Assembly: GCA_030446625.1 (NCBI GenBank)
Contig: JAUJMY010000019.1
Span: 1 to 46,256, forward strand
Reading direction: 5' to 3'
Length of the DNA: 46,256 bases
Origin: Gaiellaceae bacterium
GTDB lineage: Bacteria > Actinomycetota > Thermoleophilia > Gaiellales > Gaiellaceae
This document shows positions 24,294-32,973 of the stretch, in pieces. Position 1 is the first letter of the stretch. The number at the start of each line of letters is the position of its first letter. A program made the position numbers and the translations under genes. The notes under the pieces were generated by a model. That model saw only the letters and a program-made list of their open reading frames with translations. It was not told the DNA's origin and searched no databases.

Positions 24294-24575
24294 GTGCGCG
24301 ATGCCGACAAGCCGTATCGTGCGCTCGTTCCGCTCTACGACGCGCGGACGCGCGCCGCATACGACGTGATGGGGCGGCGCTGGCGCCGGTTCCAGGCCGC
24401 CAACGCCGCCTTCCGCGCGGCAACGCCCGGGACGCCCGAGTCCCACGCGCTCGGCGCCGTGGCTTACCGGCTGGGCCGCCGCTCGACGCACGCGTACTTC
24501 CTCTGGGCGAAGGGACACACGAAGCTCGCGATCCGGCTCCGCCGGTCGGGCGAGCGCGACGCCGCGAGCGCGTAG
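24294..24575 (+). CDS. Hypothetical 93-aa basic protein
   Basis: Not recognised. The protein is strongly basic (many Arg), with no membrane segment or Cys. A repeated aromatic/Arg pattern (RAAYDVMGRRWRRFQAANAAF; HAYFLWAKGHTKLAIRLRR) suggests two amphipathic helices. It lies between rsgA and the glycan operon, with 100 bases before the latter. A TANNNT element seven bases before the GTG and normal codon bias favour a real gene. Nucleic-acid binding would be a guess from charge only. Confidence 0.55.
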   Translation: MRDADKPYRALVPLYDARTRAAYDVMGRRWRRFQAANAAFRAATPGTPESHALGAVAYRLGRRSTHAYFLWAKGHTKLAIRLRRSGERDAASA

Positions 24576-24623
24576 CGCGCTCCACCGGCGGCGGGACGAG
24601 CGGATAACGGATACTGCGGGCGC

Positions 24624-24670
24624 ATCGGCGCCCTCCCGTCGACGCCGATCCCGTTCCCCGACCCGGGAGG
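24624..24670 (+). promoter_or_regulatory. Candidate cis-acting RNA: hairpin loop complementary to operon Shine-Dalgarno
   Basis: A 7-bp stem ATCGGCG/CGCCGAT (24624-24630 with 24643-24649) closes a 12-base loop. Loop bases CCTCCCG (24632-24638) are perfectly complementary to CGGGAGG (24664-24670), the Shine-Dalgarno of the first glycan-operon gene. Pairing would form a pseudoknot hiding the ribosome-binding site. The structure is seen in sequence; a regulatory role is inference and GC-rich chance complementarity is possible. Confidence 0.4.
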
Positions 24671-24675
24671 AAGAC

Positions 24676-25815
24676 GTGGCCTCGAACTCCGACGCGTCGC
24701 GCGGCGGCGCCGTCCTCATCACCGGCGGCGCCGGGTTCATCGGGTCGCACCTGTGTGACGAGCTGCTCGCAGCCGGCTACAGCGTCCGCGTCCTCGACAA
24801 CCTGACGGCGCAGGTGCACGGCGACGTCGCTCGGCCGGACTACCTGAGCGACGACGTCGAGCTCCTCGTCGGCGACGTCCGCGACCGCGACGCCATTCGC
24901 GGCGCGCTCGACGGCGTCGACTCCGTCGTCCACTTCGCGGCGCGCGTCGGCGTCGGCCAGAGCATGTACGAGATCGCGGAGTACACGAGCGCGAACAGCG
25001 TCGGCACGGGCGTGCTGCTCGAGGCGCTCCTCGACACGCCGCCGCGCAAGCTGCTCGTCGCGTCGAGCATGAGCATCTACGGCGAGGGCGCGTACCGCAC
25101 GCAGGCGGGCGAGCGGTTCGACCTGCTCGAGCGGCCACGGGCGCAGCTCGAGCGCGGCGAGTGGGAGCCGCTCGGTCCCGACGCGCGCCCGCTCGTCCCG
25201 ATGCCCACGCCCGAGACGAAGCGCCCGGCGCTCACGTCCGTCTACGCGCTGAACAAGTACGACCAGGAGCGGATGTGCCTCATGTTCGGCGCCGCCTACC
25301 GTGTCCCCGTCGTCGCGCTCCGGTTCTTCAACGTCTACGGCCCGCGCCAGGCGCTCTCGAACCCGTACACGGGCGTCCTCGCGATCTTCGCCTCGCGCCT
25401 GCTGAACCGGAAGCCGCCGATCATCTTCGAGGACGGCGGCCAGCGACGTGACTTCGTGAGCGTGCGCGACGTCGCGCGCGCGTGCCGGCTCGCGCTCGAG
25501 GGCGACGCGGCCGGCGGGAAGGTCCTGAACGTCGGCAGCGGGGACAGCGTCTCCGTCCGCGAGATCTACGAGAAGCTCGCCGACGTGGTCGGCGTGCGCG
25601 AGATCGAGCCCGACATCACCGGCAAGTACCGCGCCGGCGACATCCGTCACTGCTTCGCCGACGTCTCCCGCGCCAGGGACCTGCTCGACTACCGGCCGCA
25701 GGTGACGCTCGAGCAGGGGATGGCGGAGCTCGCCGGGTGGCTCGAGGGGCAGGTGGCGGAGGATCGCCTGGAAGCCGCGACGAAGGAGCTCTCCGCCCGC
25801 GGCCTCACGATATGA
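24676..25815 (+). CDS. NAD-dependent nucleotide-sugar epimerase/dehydratase
   Basis: Extended SDR of 379 aa and first gene of the nine-gene operon. NAD-binding VLITGGAGFIGSHLCDELL is at residues about 13-31, with VVHFAARVGVGQSMYE, the catalytic stretch SSMSIYGEG and YALNKYDQE (YxxxK) near 195. FFNVYGPRQALSNPYTGV and DGGQRRDFVSVRDV, which line the nucleotide-sugar site, follow. The substitution of YALNK and the insert before it resemble dTDP-rhamnose 4-epimerase-like or UDP-glucose epimerase-like enzymes; the exact sugar cannot be told. GTG 24676 has GGGAGGA six bases upstream. Its stop overlaps the next gene as ATGA. Confidence 0.93.
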   Translation: MASNSDASRGGAVLITGGAGFIGSHLCDELLAAGYSVRVLDNLTAQVHGDVARPDYLSDDVELLVGDVRDRDAIRGALDGVDSVVHFAARVGVGQSMYEIAEYTSANSVGTGVLLEALLDTPPRKLLVASSMSIYGEGAYRTQAGERFDLLERPRAQLERGEWEPLGPDARPLVPMPTPETKRPALTSVYALNKYDQERMCLMFGAAYRVPVVALRFFNVYGPRQALSNPYTGVLAIFASRLLNRKPPIIFEDGGQRRDFVSVRDVARACRLALEGDAAGGKVLNVGSGDSVSVREIYEKLADVVGVREIEPDITGKYRAGDIRHCFADVSRARDLLDYRPQVTLEQGMAELAGWLEGQVAEDRLEAATKELSARGLTI

Positions 25816-26735
25816 GCGCCGGCGCGCCGGCGCTCGGCGTCGTCGAGTGGTTCGAGCCGCACGAGTACGAGCGCGCCGAGCGGGTCGCCGAGAGCCTGCG
25901 CGCGATCGGCGTCGAGCACGTCCGCACGGGCGTGTCGTGGGCAGACTGGCACGGCCCGCGCGGAGCGGACTGGTACGACTGGCTGCTCCCGGCGCTCGCA
26001 CGAGATTTCGAGCTCCTGCCGTGCGTCACGTACACGCCGCCGTCGCTCGGCGTCGCGCCGCACGTGACGTCGCCCCCGCGGCGCCCGCGCGACTACGCCG
26101 ACTTCGTCGACCTCCTGATCACGCGCCACGGCGAGCTGTTCGAGCACGTCGAGCTCTGGAACGAGCCGAACAACCTCAGCGACTGGGACTGGCGGGTCGA
26201 CACGACGTGGACCGTCTTCTGCGAGATGGTCGGAGCCGCGGCGCACTGGGCGCGCCGGCGCGGGAAGAAGACGGTGCTCGGCGGGATGAGCCCGATCGAC
26301 CCGCCGTGGCTCGAGCTGGTCGGCGCGCAGCGGCTGCTCGAGCAGATCGACGCCGTCGGCATCCACGCGTTCCCGGGGACGTGGGAGGCCGAGTGGGACG
26401 GCTGGACGGCGAACGTGGAGCGCGTCGAGGAGGCGCTCGAGCGCGTGGCCTCCGACGCGGCCGTCTGGATCACCGAGTGCGGCTTCTCGACGTGGCGGGG
26501 CGAGGAGGACGGCCAGGTGCGCGCGTTGCGCGACGTGCTCGAGGCGCCCGTCGAGCGCGTCTACTGGTACTCGGCCGAGGACCTCGCACCCGACCGTGTC
26601 ACCGGCGACGGGTCGCACGTCGACGAGCGCGACTACCACTTCGGGCTGCGGATGCACGAGGGGCAGCCGAAGCTCCTGTACCACGCTTGGCCGGAGCACG
26701 CGGCCGTCGCGCGGCCGGCCGCACGGGCGACGTGA
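25812..26735 (+). CDS. Intracellular clan GH-A glycosidase-like protein
   Basis: A 307-aa TIM-barrel protein. The acid/base candidate is Glu118 in ELWNEPN and the nucleophile candidate is Glu222 in WITECGF, the two hallmarks of clan A retaining glycosidases (GH39/GH5-like). Other supporting text is VRTGVSWADWHG near the start and VGIHAFPGTWEAEWDG. There is no signal peptide, so it acts in the cytoplasm inside a biosynthetic operon. That suggests trimming, transglycosylation or a non-catalytic role. It starts ATGA-coupled to the epimerase; three bases separate it from the dehydrogenase. I cannot assign a GH family number with confidence. Confidence 0.75.
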   Translation: MSAGAPALGVVEWFEPHEYERAERVAESLRAIGVEHVRTGVSWADWHGPRGADWYDWLLPALARDFELLPCVTYTPPSLGVAPHVTSPPRRPRDYADFVDLLITRHGELFEHVELWNEPNNLSDWDWRVDTTWTVFCEMVGAAAHWARRRGKKTVLGGMSPIDPPWLELVGAQRLLEQIDAVGIHAFPGTWEAEWDGWTANVERVEEALERVASDAAVWITECGFSTWRGEEDGQVRALRDVLEAPVERVYWYSAEDLAPDRVTGDGSHVDERDYHFGLRMHEGQPKLLYHAWPEHAAVARPAARAT

Positions 26736-26738
26736 GCG

Positions 26739-27689
26739 ATGCGCGCCGCCGTCCTCGCCGCCGGCCGTAGGTTCGACCTCGCCGACGCCCCCGTGCCGGA
26801 GCCGGGCCCCGGCGAGGTGCTCGTTCGGGTCGAGGGGTGCGGCGTCTGCGGCTCGAACCTTCCCGCGTGGGACGGGCGGCCGTGGTTCGAGTATCCGTTC
26901 GCGCCCGGCGCGCCCGGGCACGAGGGCTGGGGGCGCGTCGAGCTGGTCGGGACGGAGGTGGACGACGTCGCGCCCGGGACGCGCGTCGCGCTCCTCTCGG
27001 AGCGGGCGTTCGCGGAGTACGACGTCGCGGACGCGACGGCGATCGTCGCTCTGCCTGACGCGCTCGAGGGGCAGCCGTTCCCGGGCGAGGCGATCGCCTG
27101 TGCGACGAACGTCGTCCGCCGCAGCGCGATCGAGCCCGGACACCACGTCGCGGTCGTCGGCGTCGGGTTCCTCGGCGCGCTCGTCGTCCGGCTCGCGGCC
27201 GCCGCGGGCGCGCGCGTGATCGCCGTCGCGCGGCGCGCGTTCGCCCTCGACGCCGCGCGACGGATGGGCGCCGAGCACACGCTCGCCCTGGGCGGCGAGG
27301 ACGCCATCGCCGCCGTCACGGACCTGACGTCGGGCCAGCTGTGCGACGTCGTGATCGAGGCGGCGGGAGTGCAGGAGACGCTCGACGTCGCAGCCGCCCT
27401 GACCCGCGTGCGCGGGCGGCTCGTCGTCGCGGGGTACCACCAGGACCGGCGCCGCAGCGTCGACATGCAGCTCTGGAACTGGCGCGGGCTCGACGTCGTG
27501 AACGCGCACGAGCGCGACCCGCAGGCGTACGTGCGCGGGCTCCGCGAGGCCGTCGACGCGGTCGCCTCGGGCGCGCTCGATCCGACGCCGCTCTACACGC
27601 ACGTGTTCCCGTTGGAGAACATCAACGCGGCGTTCGAGGCCGCCACGGCGCGGCCCGACGGCTTCATGAAGGCGCTGGTGATCCCGTGA
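26739..27689 (+). CDS. Zinc-dependent MDR dehydrogenase, short form
   Basis: A 316-aa medium-chain dehydrogenase. The N-terminal catalytic domain has CGVCGSN (catalytic Zn Cys) and GHEGWGRVELVG (Zn His/Glu). The Rossmann domain has AVVGVGFLGALVVRLAAAAGARVIAVAR. The four-Cys structural zinc loop of classical alcohol dehydrogenases is absent, as in several sugar- or polyol-oxidising MDRs. With the following Gfo/Idh/MocA enzyme it could oxidise or isomerise a sugar ring position. It ends GTGA-coupled to that gene. The substrate is unknown. Confidence 0.87.
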   Translation: MRAAVLAAGRRFDLADAPVPEPGPGEVLVRVEGCGVCGSNLPAWDGRPWFEYPFAPGAPGHEGWGRVELVGTEVDDVAPGTRVALLSERAFAEYDVADATAIVALPDALEGQPFPGEAIACATNVVRRSAIEPGHHVAVVGVGFLGALVVRLAAAAGARVIAVARRAFALDAARRMGAEHTLALGGEDAIAAVTDLTSGQLCDVVIEAAGVQETLDVAAALTRVRGRLVVAGYHQDRRRSVDMQLWNWRGLDVVNAHERDPQAYVRGLREAVDAVASGALDPTPLYTHVFPLENINAAFEAATARPDGFMKALVIP

Positions 27690-28657
27690 GCGTCGCGGTG
27701 CGGCCTCGCCTGGGGTTCCTGGGAGCCGGCTGGATCGGGCGGCAGCGCCTCGACGCGATCGCGGCGAGCGGCGTGGCCGACATCGCGGCGGTCGCGGACC
27801 CGGCGCTCACCGACGGAGACGTCGACGCGCTGCGGCTCGCGTCGCTCGACGAGCTCCTCGAGCAGGAGCTCGACGGCGTCGTCATCGCCACGCCGAGCGC
27901 GCTCCACGCCGAGCAGGCGCTGGAGCGCCTCGAGCGCGGCCTCGCCGTGTTCTGCCAGAAGCCGCTCGCGCTGACGGAGGCGGACACCGCGCGCGTCGTC
28001 GCGGCAGCGCGCGAGCGGAACCTGCTGCTCGGCGTCGACCTCTCGTACCGCTGCGTCGAGGCGGCACGCGCGATCCACGAAGTCGTCCGCGCGGGCGAGC
28101 TCGGGCACGTCTACGCCGTCGAGCTCGTGTTCCACAACGCGTACGGTCCCGACCGGGACTGGTTCTACGACCCGCAGCTCTCCGGCGGCGGGTGCGTGAT
28201 CGATCTCGGCGTCCACCTCGTCGACGTCGCGCTGTGGACGCTCGGGTGGCCGGACGTCGTCGACGTCTCGAGCCGACTCGTCTCGCACGCCGGCCGGCCC
28301 GGGATCGAGGAGTTCGCGGTCGCACAGCTCGAGCTGTCGGGGGGCGCCGTCGCGCGTCTCGCCTGCTCGTGGCGGCTGCCGGCCGGCCGCGAGTGCGTGA
28401 TCGAGGCGTCGTTCTACGGGAGCGAGGGCGGCGTGTCGCTCCGCAACGTCGACGGCTCCTTCTACGACTTCCGCGCCGAGCGCTACCGCGGCACCGCGAC
28501 CGAGACGCTCGCCGCGCCTCCGGACGACTGGCCGGGCCGGGCCGCCGTCGACTGGGCGCGCGGTCTCGCCGCTGGCTCGCCGTTCGACGCCGGCGCGGAG
28601 CGGCTGGTCGACGTCGCCGCGGTCCTCGACCGCATCTACGGCCGGTCTCGACCGTGA
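27686..28657 (+). CDS. Gfo/Idh/MocA family oxidoreductase
   Basis: A 323-aa NAD(P)-dependent sugar or cyclitol oxidoreductase. Rossmann start LGFLGAGWIGRQRLDAIAASG, then VVIATPSALHAEQALERLERG, the family lysine in VFCQKPLALTEADT (EKP-like, here QKP), and a C-terminal sheet domain with the His of CVIDLGVHLVDVALW. GTG 27686 overlaps the dehydrogenase stop as GTGA. Pairing with a zinc MDR enzyme is a recurrent arrangement in amino-sugar and inositol pathways. The precise substrate is unknown. Confidence 0.9.
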   Translation: MSVAVRPRLGFLGAGWIGRQRLDAIAASGVADIAAVADPALTDGDVDALRLASLDELLEQELDGVVIATPSALHAEQALERLERGLAVFCQKPLALTEADTARVVAAARERNLLLGVDLSYRCVEAARAIHEVVRAGELGHVYAVELVFHNAYGPDRDWFYDPQLSGGGCVIDLGVHLVDVALWTLGWPDVVDVSSRLVSHAGRPGIEEFAVAQLELSGGAVARLACSWRLPAGRECVIEASFYGSEGGVSLRNVDGSFYDFRAERYRGTATETLAAPPDDWPGRAAVDWARGLAAGSPFDAGAERLVDVAAVLDRIYGRSRP

Positions 28658-29676
28658 AGGTGCTGATGACGGCAGACGGCGCAGGCGGCGTGTGGACGTA
28701 CGCGCTGGAGCTCGTCGAAGCGCTCGCCGCGCACGACGTCGACGTGGCGCTCGCGACCATGGGGCCGGCGCTGTCGCTCGAGCAGCGCGCGGAGGCTCGC
28801 GCGTCCGCCGGCGACGTCTTCGAGTCCGAGTACGCGCTCGAGTGGATGGACGAGCCGTGGCGGGAAGTCGAGGCGGCGGGCGCGTGGCTGCTCGAGCTGG
28901 AGGACCAGGTCCAGCCGGACGTCGTCCACCTGAACGGGTTCGCGCACGCGGCGCTCGGGTGGCGCGCGCCGGTGCTCGTCGTCGCGCACTCGGACGTGCT
29001 CTCGTGGTGGGAGGCGGTGCGGGGGGCGCCGGCGCCCGCGACCTGGAGCGCCTACCGCGACGCCGTCGAGAGCGGCCTGCGCGCCGCCGACGCCGTCGCC
29101 GCGCCGACCGCGGCGTACCTCTCGACGCTCGAGCGCCTGTACGACTTCGAGACCGACCGGCTCGTGATCCCGAACGGCCGCCGCGCGCTGCGTGCGCGGC
29201 CGAAGGAGCCGTACGTCGCGGCGGCGGGCCGCTTCTGGGACGAGGCCAAGAACCTCGCCGCGCTCGAGCGCGTGGCCCCACGGCTGCCGTGGCCGGTGCG
29301 AGTCGCGGGCGCGCGCGAGCCGCTCGCGCCGAGCGCCGTCGCGGAGCTGGTCGCGCGCGCGTCCGTGTTCGCGGCGCCGGCGCGATACGAGCCGTTCGGG
29401 CTCGCGGCGCTCGAAGCGGCCTCGGCCGGGTGCGCGCTCGTTCTCGGCGACATCCCGACGCTCCGCGAGGTGTGGGACGACGCGGCCGTCTACGTGTCCC
29501 CCGACGACGTGGACGCGCTCGAGGCCGCGCTCCGCGATCTCCTCGCCGACGAGGCGGCGCGTGCCGACCTCGCGCGACGCGCCCGCGAGCGGGCCGCGCG
29601 CTACGCGCCGGAGCCGATGGCGACCGCGTACCGCCGTGTTTACGACAGCGTCAACGCGGCGAGGGTTTCCCGCTGA
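28654..29676 (+). CDS. GT4-like glycosyltransferase
   Basis: A 340-aa GT-B glycosyltransferase. N-terminal domain: VLMTADGAGGVWTYALELVEAL, then PDVVHLNGFAHAALGWRAPVLVVAHSD. The C-terminal nucleotide-sugar site has AAPARYEPFGLAALEAASAGCALVLGD, with the E-x7-E type motif of GT4. It starts GTGA-coupled and ends with the next ATG overlapping as TGATG. No membrane segment, so cytoplasmic. It differs clearly from the three CgeB-like transferases that follow. Donor and acceptor are unknown. Confidence 0.88.
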   Translation: MKVLMTADGAGGVWTYALELVEALAAHDVDVALATMGPALSLEQRAEARASAGDVFESEYALEWMDEPWREVEAAGAWLLELEDQVQPDVVHLNGFAHAALGWRAPVLVVAHSDVLSWWEAVRGAPAPATWSAYRDAVESGLRAADAVAAPTAAYLSTLERLYDFETDRLVIPNGRRALRARPKEPYVAAAGRFWDEAKNLAALERVAPRLPWPVRVAGAREPLAPSAVAELVARASVFAAPARYEPFGLAALEAASAGCALVLGDIPTLREVWDDAAVYVSPDDVDALEAALRDLLADEAARADLARRARERAARYAPEPMATAYRRVYDSVNAARVSR

Positions 29677-30821
29677 TGCGCCTCGTCCTCTTCTACCACT
29701 CGCTCGTCTCCGACTGGAACCACGGCAACGCGCACTTCCTGCGGGGGGTCGTGAGCGAGCTGCTCGCGCGCGGGCACGACGTGCGCGTGTACGAGCCGAG
29801 GAGCGGGTGGAGCCGCAGCAACCTCCTCGCGGAGCACGGTCAGCGGCCGCTGCAGCGGTTCCGGGCCGCCTTCCCGCACCTCCGCAGCGCTGTCTACGAC
29901 GACGCCCGCGTCGACCTCGACGCCGCGCTCGACGGCGCCGACCTCGTCCTCGTCCACGAGTGGAACGACAAGGAGCTCGTGCGCCGGATCGGCATGCGCC
30001 GCGCGCGCTCGGCGCGCTTCAAGCTCCTCTTCCACGACACGCACCACCGGTCCGTGACGGCGCCGAAGAGCATGGCGCACTACGACCTGCGCCACTACGA
30101 CGGGGTGCTCGCCTACGGCGACGTGATCCGCGACATCTACCTCGAGCGGGGCTGGACGCAGCGCGCGTGGACGTGGCACGAGGCCGCGGACGTGCGCGTC
30201 TTCCATCCCGTGATCGGCCACGAGCGACGCGGCGACCTCGTCTGGATCGGGAACTGGGGCGACGGCGAGCGCACGGCGGAGCTCAGCAAGTTCCTGATCG
30301 AGCCGGCGCGCGCGCTCGGCCTCACGGGCTCCGTCTTCGGCGTCCGCTACCCGGTCGAGGCGCTCCAGGCACTCGCGGGCTCGGGGCTCGCCTATCGCGG
30401 CTGGATCGCGAACTACCAGGTGCCGGCCGTGTTCGCCGAGCACGGCGCGACCGTGCACGTGCCGCGGCGGCCGTACGTGCGCATGCTGCCGGGGATCCCG
30501 ACGATCCGCCCGTTCGAGGCGCTCGCGTGCGGCATCCCGCTCGTCTCGTCGCCATGGGAGGACGCCGAGGGCCTGTTCACGCCGGGGAAGGACTACCTCG
30601 TCGCGCGCTCGAGTCGCGAGATGAAGGGGCACCTGCGCGACGTGCTGCACGACCGCGAGCTCGCGCGCTCGCTCGCGCAGCACGGGCTGCGAACGATCCT
30701 CGAGCGCCACACGTGCGGCCACCGCGTGGACGAGCTGCTCGGGATCGCGGTCCAGCTCGGCGTGCGGGCGCGGCCGTCCGTCGCCGCGCCGGCCGCGCGC
30801 GCGACCGCCGGCGTCCCGTGA
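29676..30821 (+). CDS. CgeB-like glycosyltransferase, paralogue 1
   Basis: A 381-aa GT-B protein. Start: LVLFYHSLVSDWNHGNAHFLRGVVSELLARGHDV, a pattern repeated in the next two genes. The middle has LLFHDTHHRSVTAPKSM and WHEAADVRVFHP; the C-terminal part has IRPFEALACGIPLVSSPWED, the CgeB/Glyco_trans_1_2-type donor site. CgeB proteins glycosylate spore-surface components in Bacillus; here only the fold is implied. The start overlaps the preceding stop by one base (TGATG) and the end is GTGA-coupled. It carries a longer Ala/Pro C-terminal tail than its paralogues. Confidence 0.82.
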   Translation: MRLVLFYHSLVSDWNHGNAHFLRGVVSELLARGHDVRVYEPRSGWSRSNLLAEHGQRPLQRFRAAFPHLRSAVYDDARVDLDAALDGADLVLVHEWNDKELVRRIGMRRARSARFKLLFHDTHHRSVTAPKSMAHYDLRHYDGVLAYGDVIRDIYLERGWTQRAWTWHEAADVRVFHPVIGHERRGDLVWIGNWGDGERTAELSKFLIEPARALGLTGSVFGVRYPVEALQALAGSGLAYRGWIANYQVPAVFAEHGATVHVPRRPYVRMLPGIPTIRPFEALACGIPLVSSPWEDAEGLFTPGKDYLVARSSREMKGHLRDVLHDRELARSLAQHGLRTILERHTCGHRVDELLGIAVQLGVRARPSVAAPAARATAGVP

Positions 30822-31903
30822 GCGCCTTGCGGATCTCGTTCTTCGGCTCCAGCCTCGTCTCCGCCTACTGGAACGGCGCCGCGACGTACTACCGCGGGAT
30901 CGTGCGCGCGCTGCACGAGCGCGGCCACGCCGTCACGTTCTTCGAGCCCGACGCCTTCGACCGGCAGCGCCACCGCGACATCGCCGATCCCGACTGGGCG
31001 GACGTCGTCGTGTATCCGGCCGACCGCGAGGAGGACGTGCTCGCCGCTGTCGCGCGAGGGCGCGACGCCGACGTCATCGTGAAGGCCAGCGGGGTCGGCG
31101 TGCACGACGAGCTCCTCGAAGCGGCCGTGCTCGACTCGCGCGGCTCCGCGCTCGCCGTCTTCTGGGACGTCGACGCGCCCGCGACGCTCGCGCGCCTCGA
31201 AGCGGACGCGCTCGACCCGCTGTGCGCGCTCGTCCCGGAGTACGACCTCGTTCTCACCTACGGCGGCGGCGATGCGGTCGTCGAGCGTTACCGCGCGCTC
31301 GGCGCGCGCGACTGCGTGCCCGTCTACAACGCGCTCGACCCGACGACGCACCATCCCGTCGAGCCCGACCCGCGCTTCGCGTGCGACCTGACCTTCCTCG
31401 GGAACCGGCTGCCGGACCGTGAGGCCCGCGTAGACGAGTTCTTCCTGCGCGCTGCGGCGCTCGCCCCCGAGCGGACGTTCCTGCTCGGCGGGGCCGGCTG
31501 GGACGACAAGCCGCTGCCGCCGAACGTGGGCTGTCTGGGGCACGTCTCGACGAACGACCACAACGCGCTCAACTGCACGCCGCTGGCCGTGCTGAACGTG
31601 TCCCGGGAAAGCATGGCCGCGAACGGGTTCTCGCCTGCGACGCGCGTATTCGAGGCGGCGGGAGCAGGTGCGTGCGTCGTCACCGACGCGTGGGACGGGA
31701 TCGAGCTCTTCCTCGAGCCGGAGCGGGAAGTGCTCGTCGCCCACGACGGCACGGACGTCGCGCGCCTCGTCGAGGAGCTCGAGCCGGAGCGAGCGCAGGC
31801 CGTCGGCGCCGCGGCGCGCGACCGGTTGCTGGCCGAGCACACGTACGCGCACCGCGCCGCGCAGGTCGAGGCGGCGCTCTCCGCCCGCGCCGCCCTCGTC
31901 TGA
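30818..31903 (+). CDS. CgeB-like glycosyltransferase, paralogue 2
   Basis: A 361-aa GT-B protein with the shared N-terminal pattern FFGSSLVSAYWNGAATYYRGIVRALHERGHAV. Also seen: ALAVFWDVDAPATLARLEAD, the motif YNALDPTTHHPV, CDLTFLGNRLPDRE and the C-terminal ATRVFEAAGAGACVVTDAWDG. The W-DVDAPATL segment matches the YDIDTPITL segment of paralogue 3, so these two are closest to each other. GTG 30818 overlaps the preceding stop (GTGA). Soluble; donor and acceptor unknown. Confidence 0.84.
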   Translation: MSALRISFFGSSLVSAYWNGAATYYRGIVRALHERGHAVTFFEPDAFDRQRHRDIADPDWADVVVYPADREEDVLAAVARGRDADVIVKASGVGVHDELLEAAVLDSRGSALAVFWDVDAPATLARLEADALDPLCALVPEYDLVLTYGGGDAVVERYRALGARDCVPVYNALDPTTHHPVEPDPRFACDLTFLGNRLPDREARVDEFFLRAAALAPERTFLLGGAGWDDKPLPPNVGCLGHVSTNDHNALNCTPLAVLNVSRESMAANGFSPATRVFEAAGAGACVVTDAWDGIELFLEPEREVLVAHDGTDVARLVEELEPERAQAVGAAARDRLLAEHTYAHRAAQVEAALSARAALV

Positions 31904-32973
31904 TGCGGATCGTCTTCCTCGGGCTCTCGATCACCTCGTCGTGGGGCAACGGGCACGCGACGAACTACCGCGGCCTCGTGCGGGCGCTCGCCAACCGCGG
32001 GCACGACGTCGTCTTCCTCGAGCGCGACGTGCCGTGGTACGCGGCGCAGCGCGACCTCGCGCAGCCGCCGTACGGCCGGACGGAGCTCTACGACTCGCGT
32101 GCCGAGCTCGAGGCGACGTTCCGCGACGACGTCGCAGGCGCCGACGCGGTCGTGATCGGCTCGTACGTGCCGGAGGGGATCGACGTCGCGCGCTGGGTCC
32201 TCCGCGAGGCGCGCGGAGCGGTCGCGTTCTACGACATCGACACGCCGATCACGCTCGCGGCCCTCGCTCGCGGCTCGTGCGAGTACCTCTCGCGCGAGCT
32301 CGTCCCGCAGTTCGACCTCTATCTCTCCTTCACCGGCGGCCCGACGCTCGAGCGGCTCGAGCGCTCGTTGGGTGCGCGGCGGGCGCGCGCCTTCTACTGC
32401 TTCGTCGACCCAGAGGAGTACTTCCCGGAGGACGCGGAGGAGCGGTGGCTGCTCGGGTACCTCGGCACGTACAGCGACGACCGTCAGCCCGCGCTCGAGC
32501 GGCTCCTGCTCGAACCGGCACGTGCTCGCGCGGCGGAGCGGTTCGTCGTCGCGGGGCCGCAGTACCCGGAGGACGTCGAGTGGCCGGCGAACGTGCAGCG
32601 GATCGAGCACCTGCCGCCGAGCGAGCACCGGCGCGTCTACAACGCCCAGCGCTTCACGCTGAACGTGACGCGCGCGGACATGCGCGCGGCGGGCCACTCG
32701 CCGAGCGTGCGGCTCTTCGAGGCGGCCGCGTGCGGCACGGCGATCATCTCCGACTGGTGGCCGGGGCTCGACTCGGTCTTCGCGCCCGGTCGCGAGATCC
32801 TGATCGAGGAGACGCTCGCTCAGCTCGACGGTACGAGCGCGGAGGAAGCGGCGGCCGTCGGCGCTCGCGCGCGGCGCCGCGTGCTCGCGGAGCACACAGC
32901 GGACCACCGCGTGGAGGAGCTCGAGAGACACCTCGTCGAGGTGCTGCCGGCGGCGTACGGAGGAGCCGCGTGA
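31903..32973 (+). CDS. CgeB-like glycosyltransferase, paralogue 3
   Basis: A 356-aa GT-B protein opening FLGLSITSSWGNGHATNYRGLVRALANRGHDV. Also seen: AVAFYDIDTPITLAALARG, FDLYLSFTGGPTLERLE, FCFVDPEEYFP-like FYCFVDPEEYFPED, LLGYLGTYSDDRQPALERLL and SVRLFEAAACGTAIISDWWPG. The ATG at 31903 overlaps the preceding stop (TGATG) and the end overlaps the methyltransferase start as GTGA. With paralogues 1 and 2 it probably adds successive sugars in a defined order, an inference from tandem duplication. Confidence 0.84.
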   Translation: MRIVFLGLSITSSWGNGHATNYRGLVRALANRGHDVVFLERDVPWYAAQRDLAQPPYGRTELYDSRAELEATFRDDVAGADAVVIGSYVPEGIDVARWVLREARGAVAFYDIDTPITLAALARGSCEYLSRELVPQFDLYLSFTGGPTLERLERSLGARRARAFYCFVDPEEYFPEDAEERWLLGYLGTYSDDRQPALERLLLEPARARAAERFVVAGPQYPEDVEWPANVQRIEHLPPSEHRRVYNAQRFTLNVTRADMRAAGHSPSVRLFEAAACGTAIISDWWPGLDSVFAPGREILIEETLAQLDGTSAEEAAAVGARARRRVLAEHTADHRVEELERHLVEVLPAAYGGAA

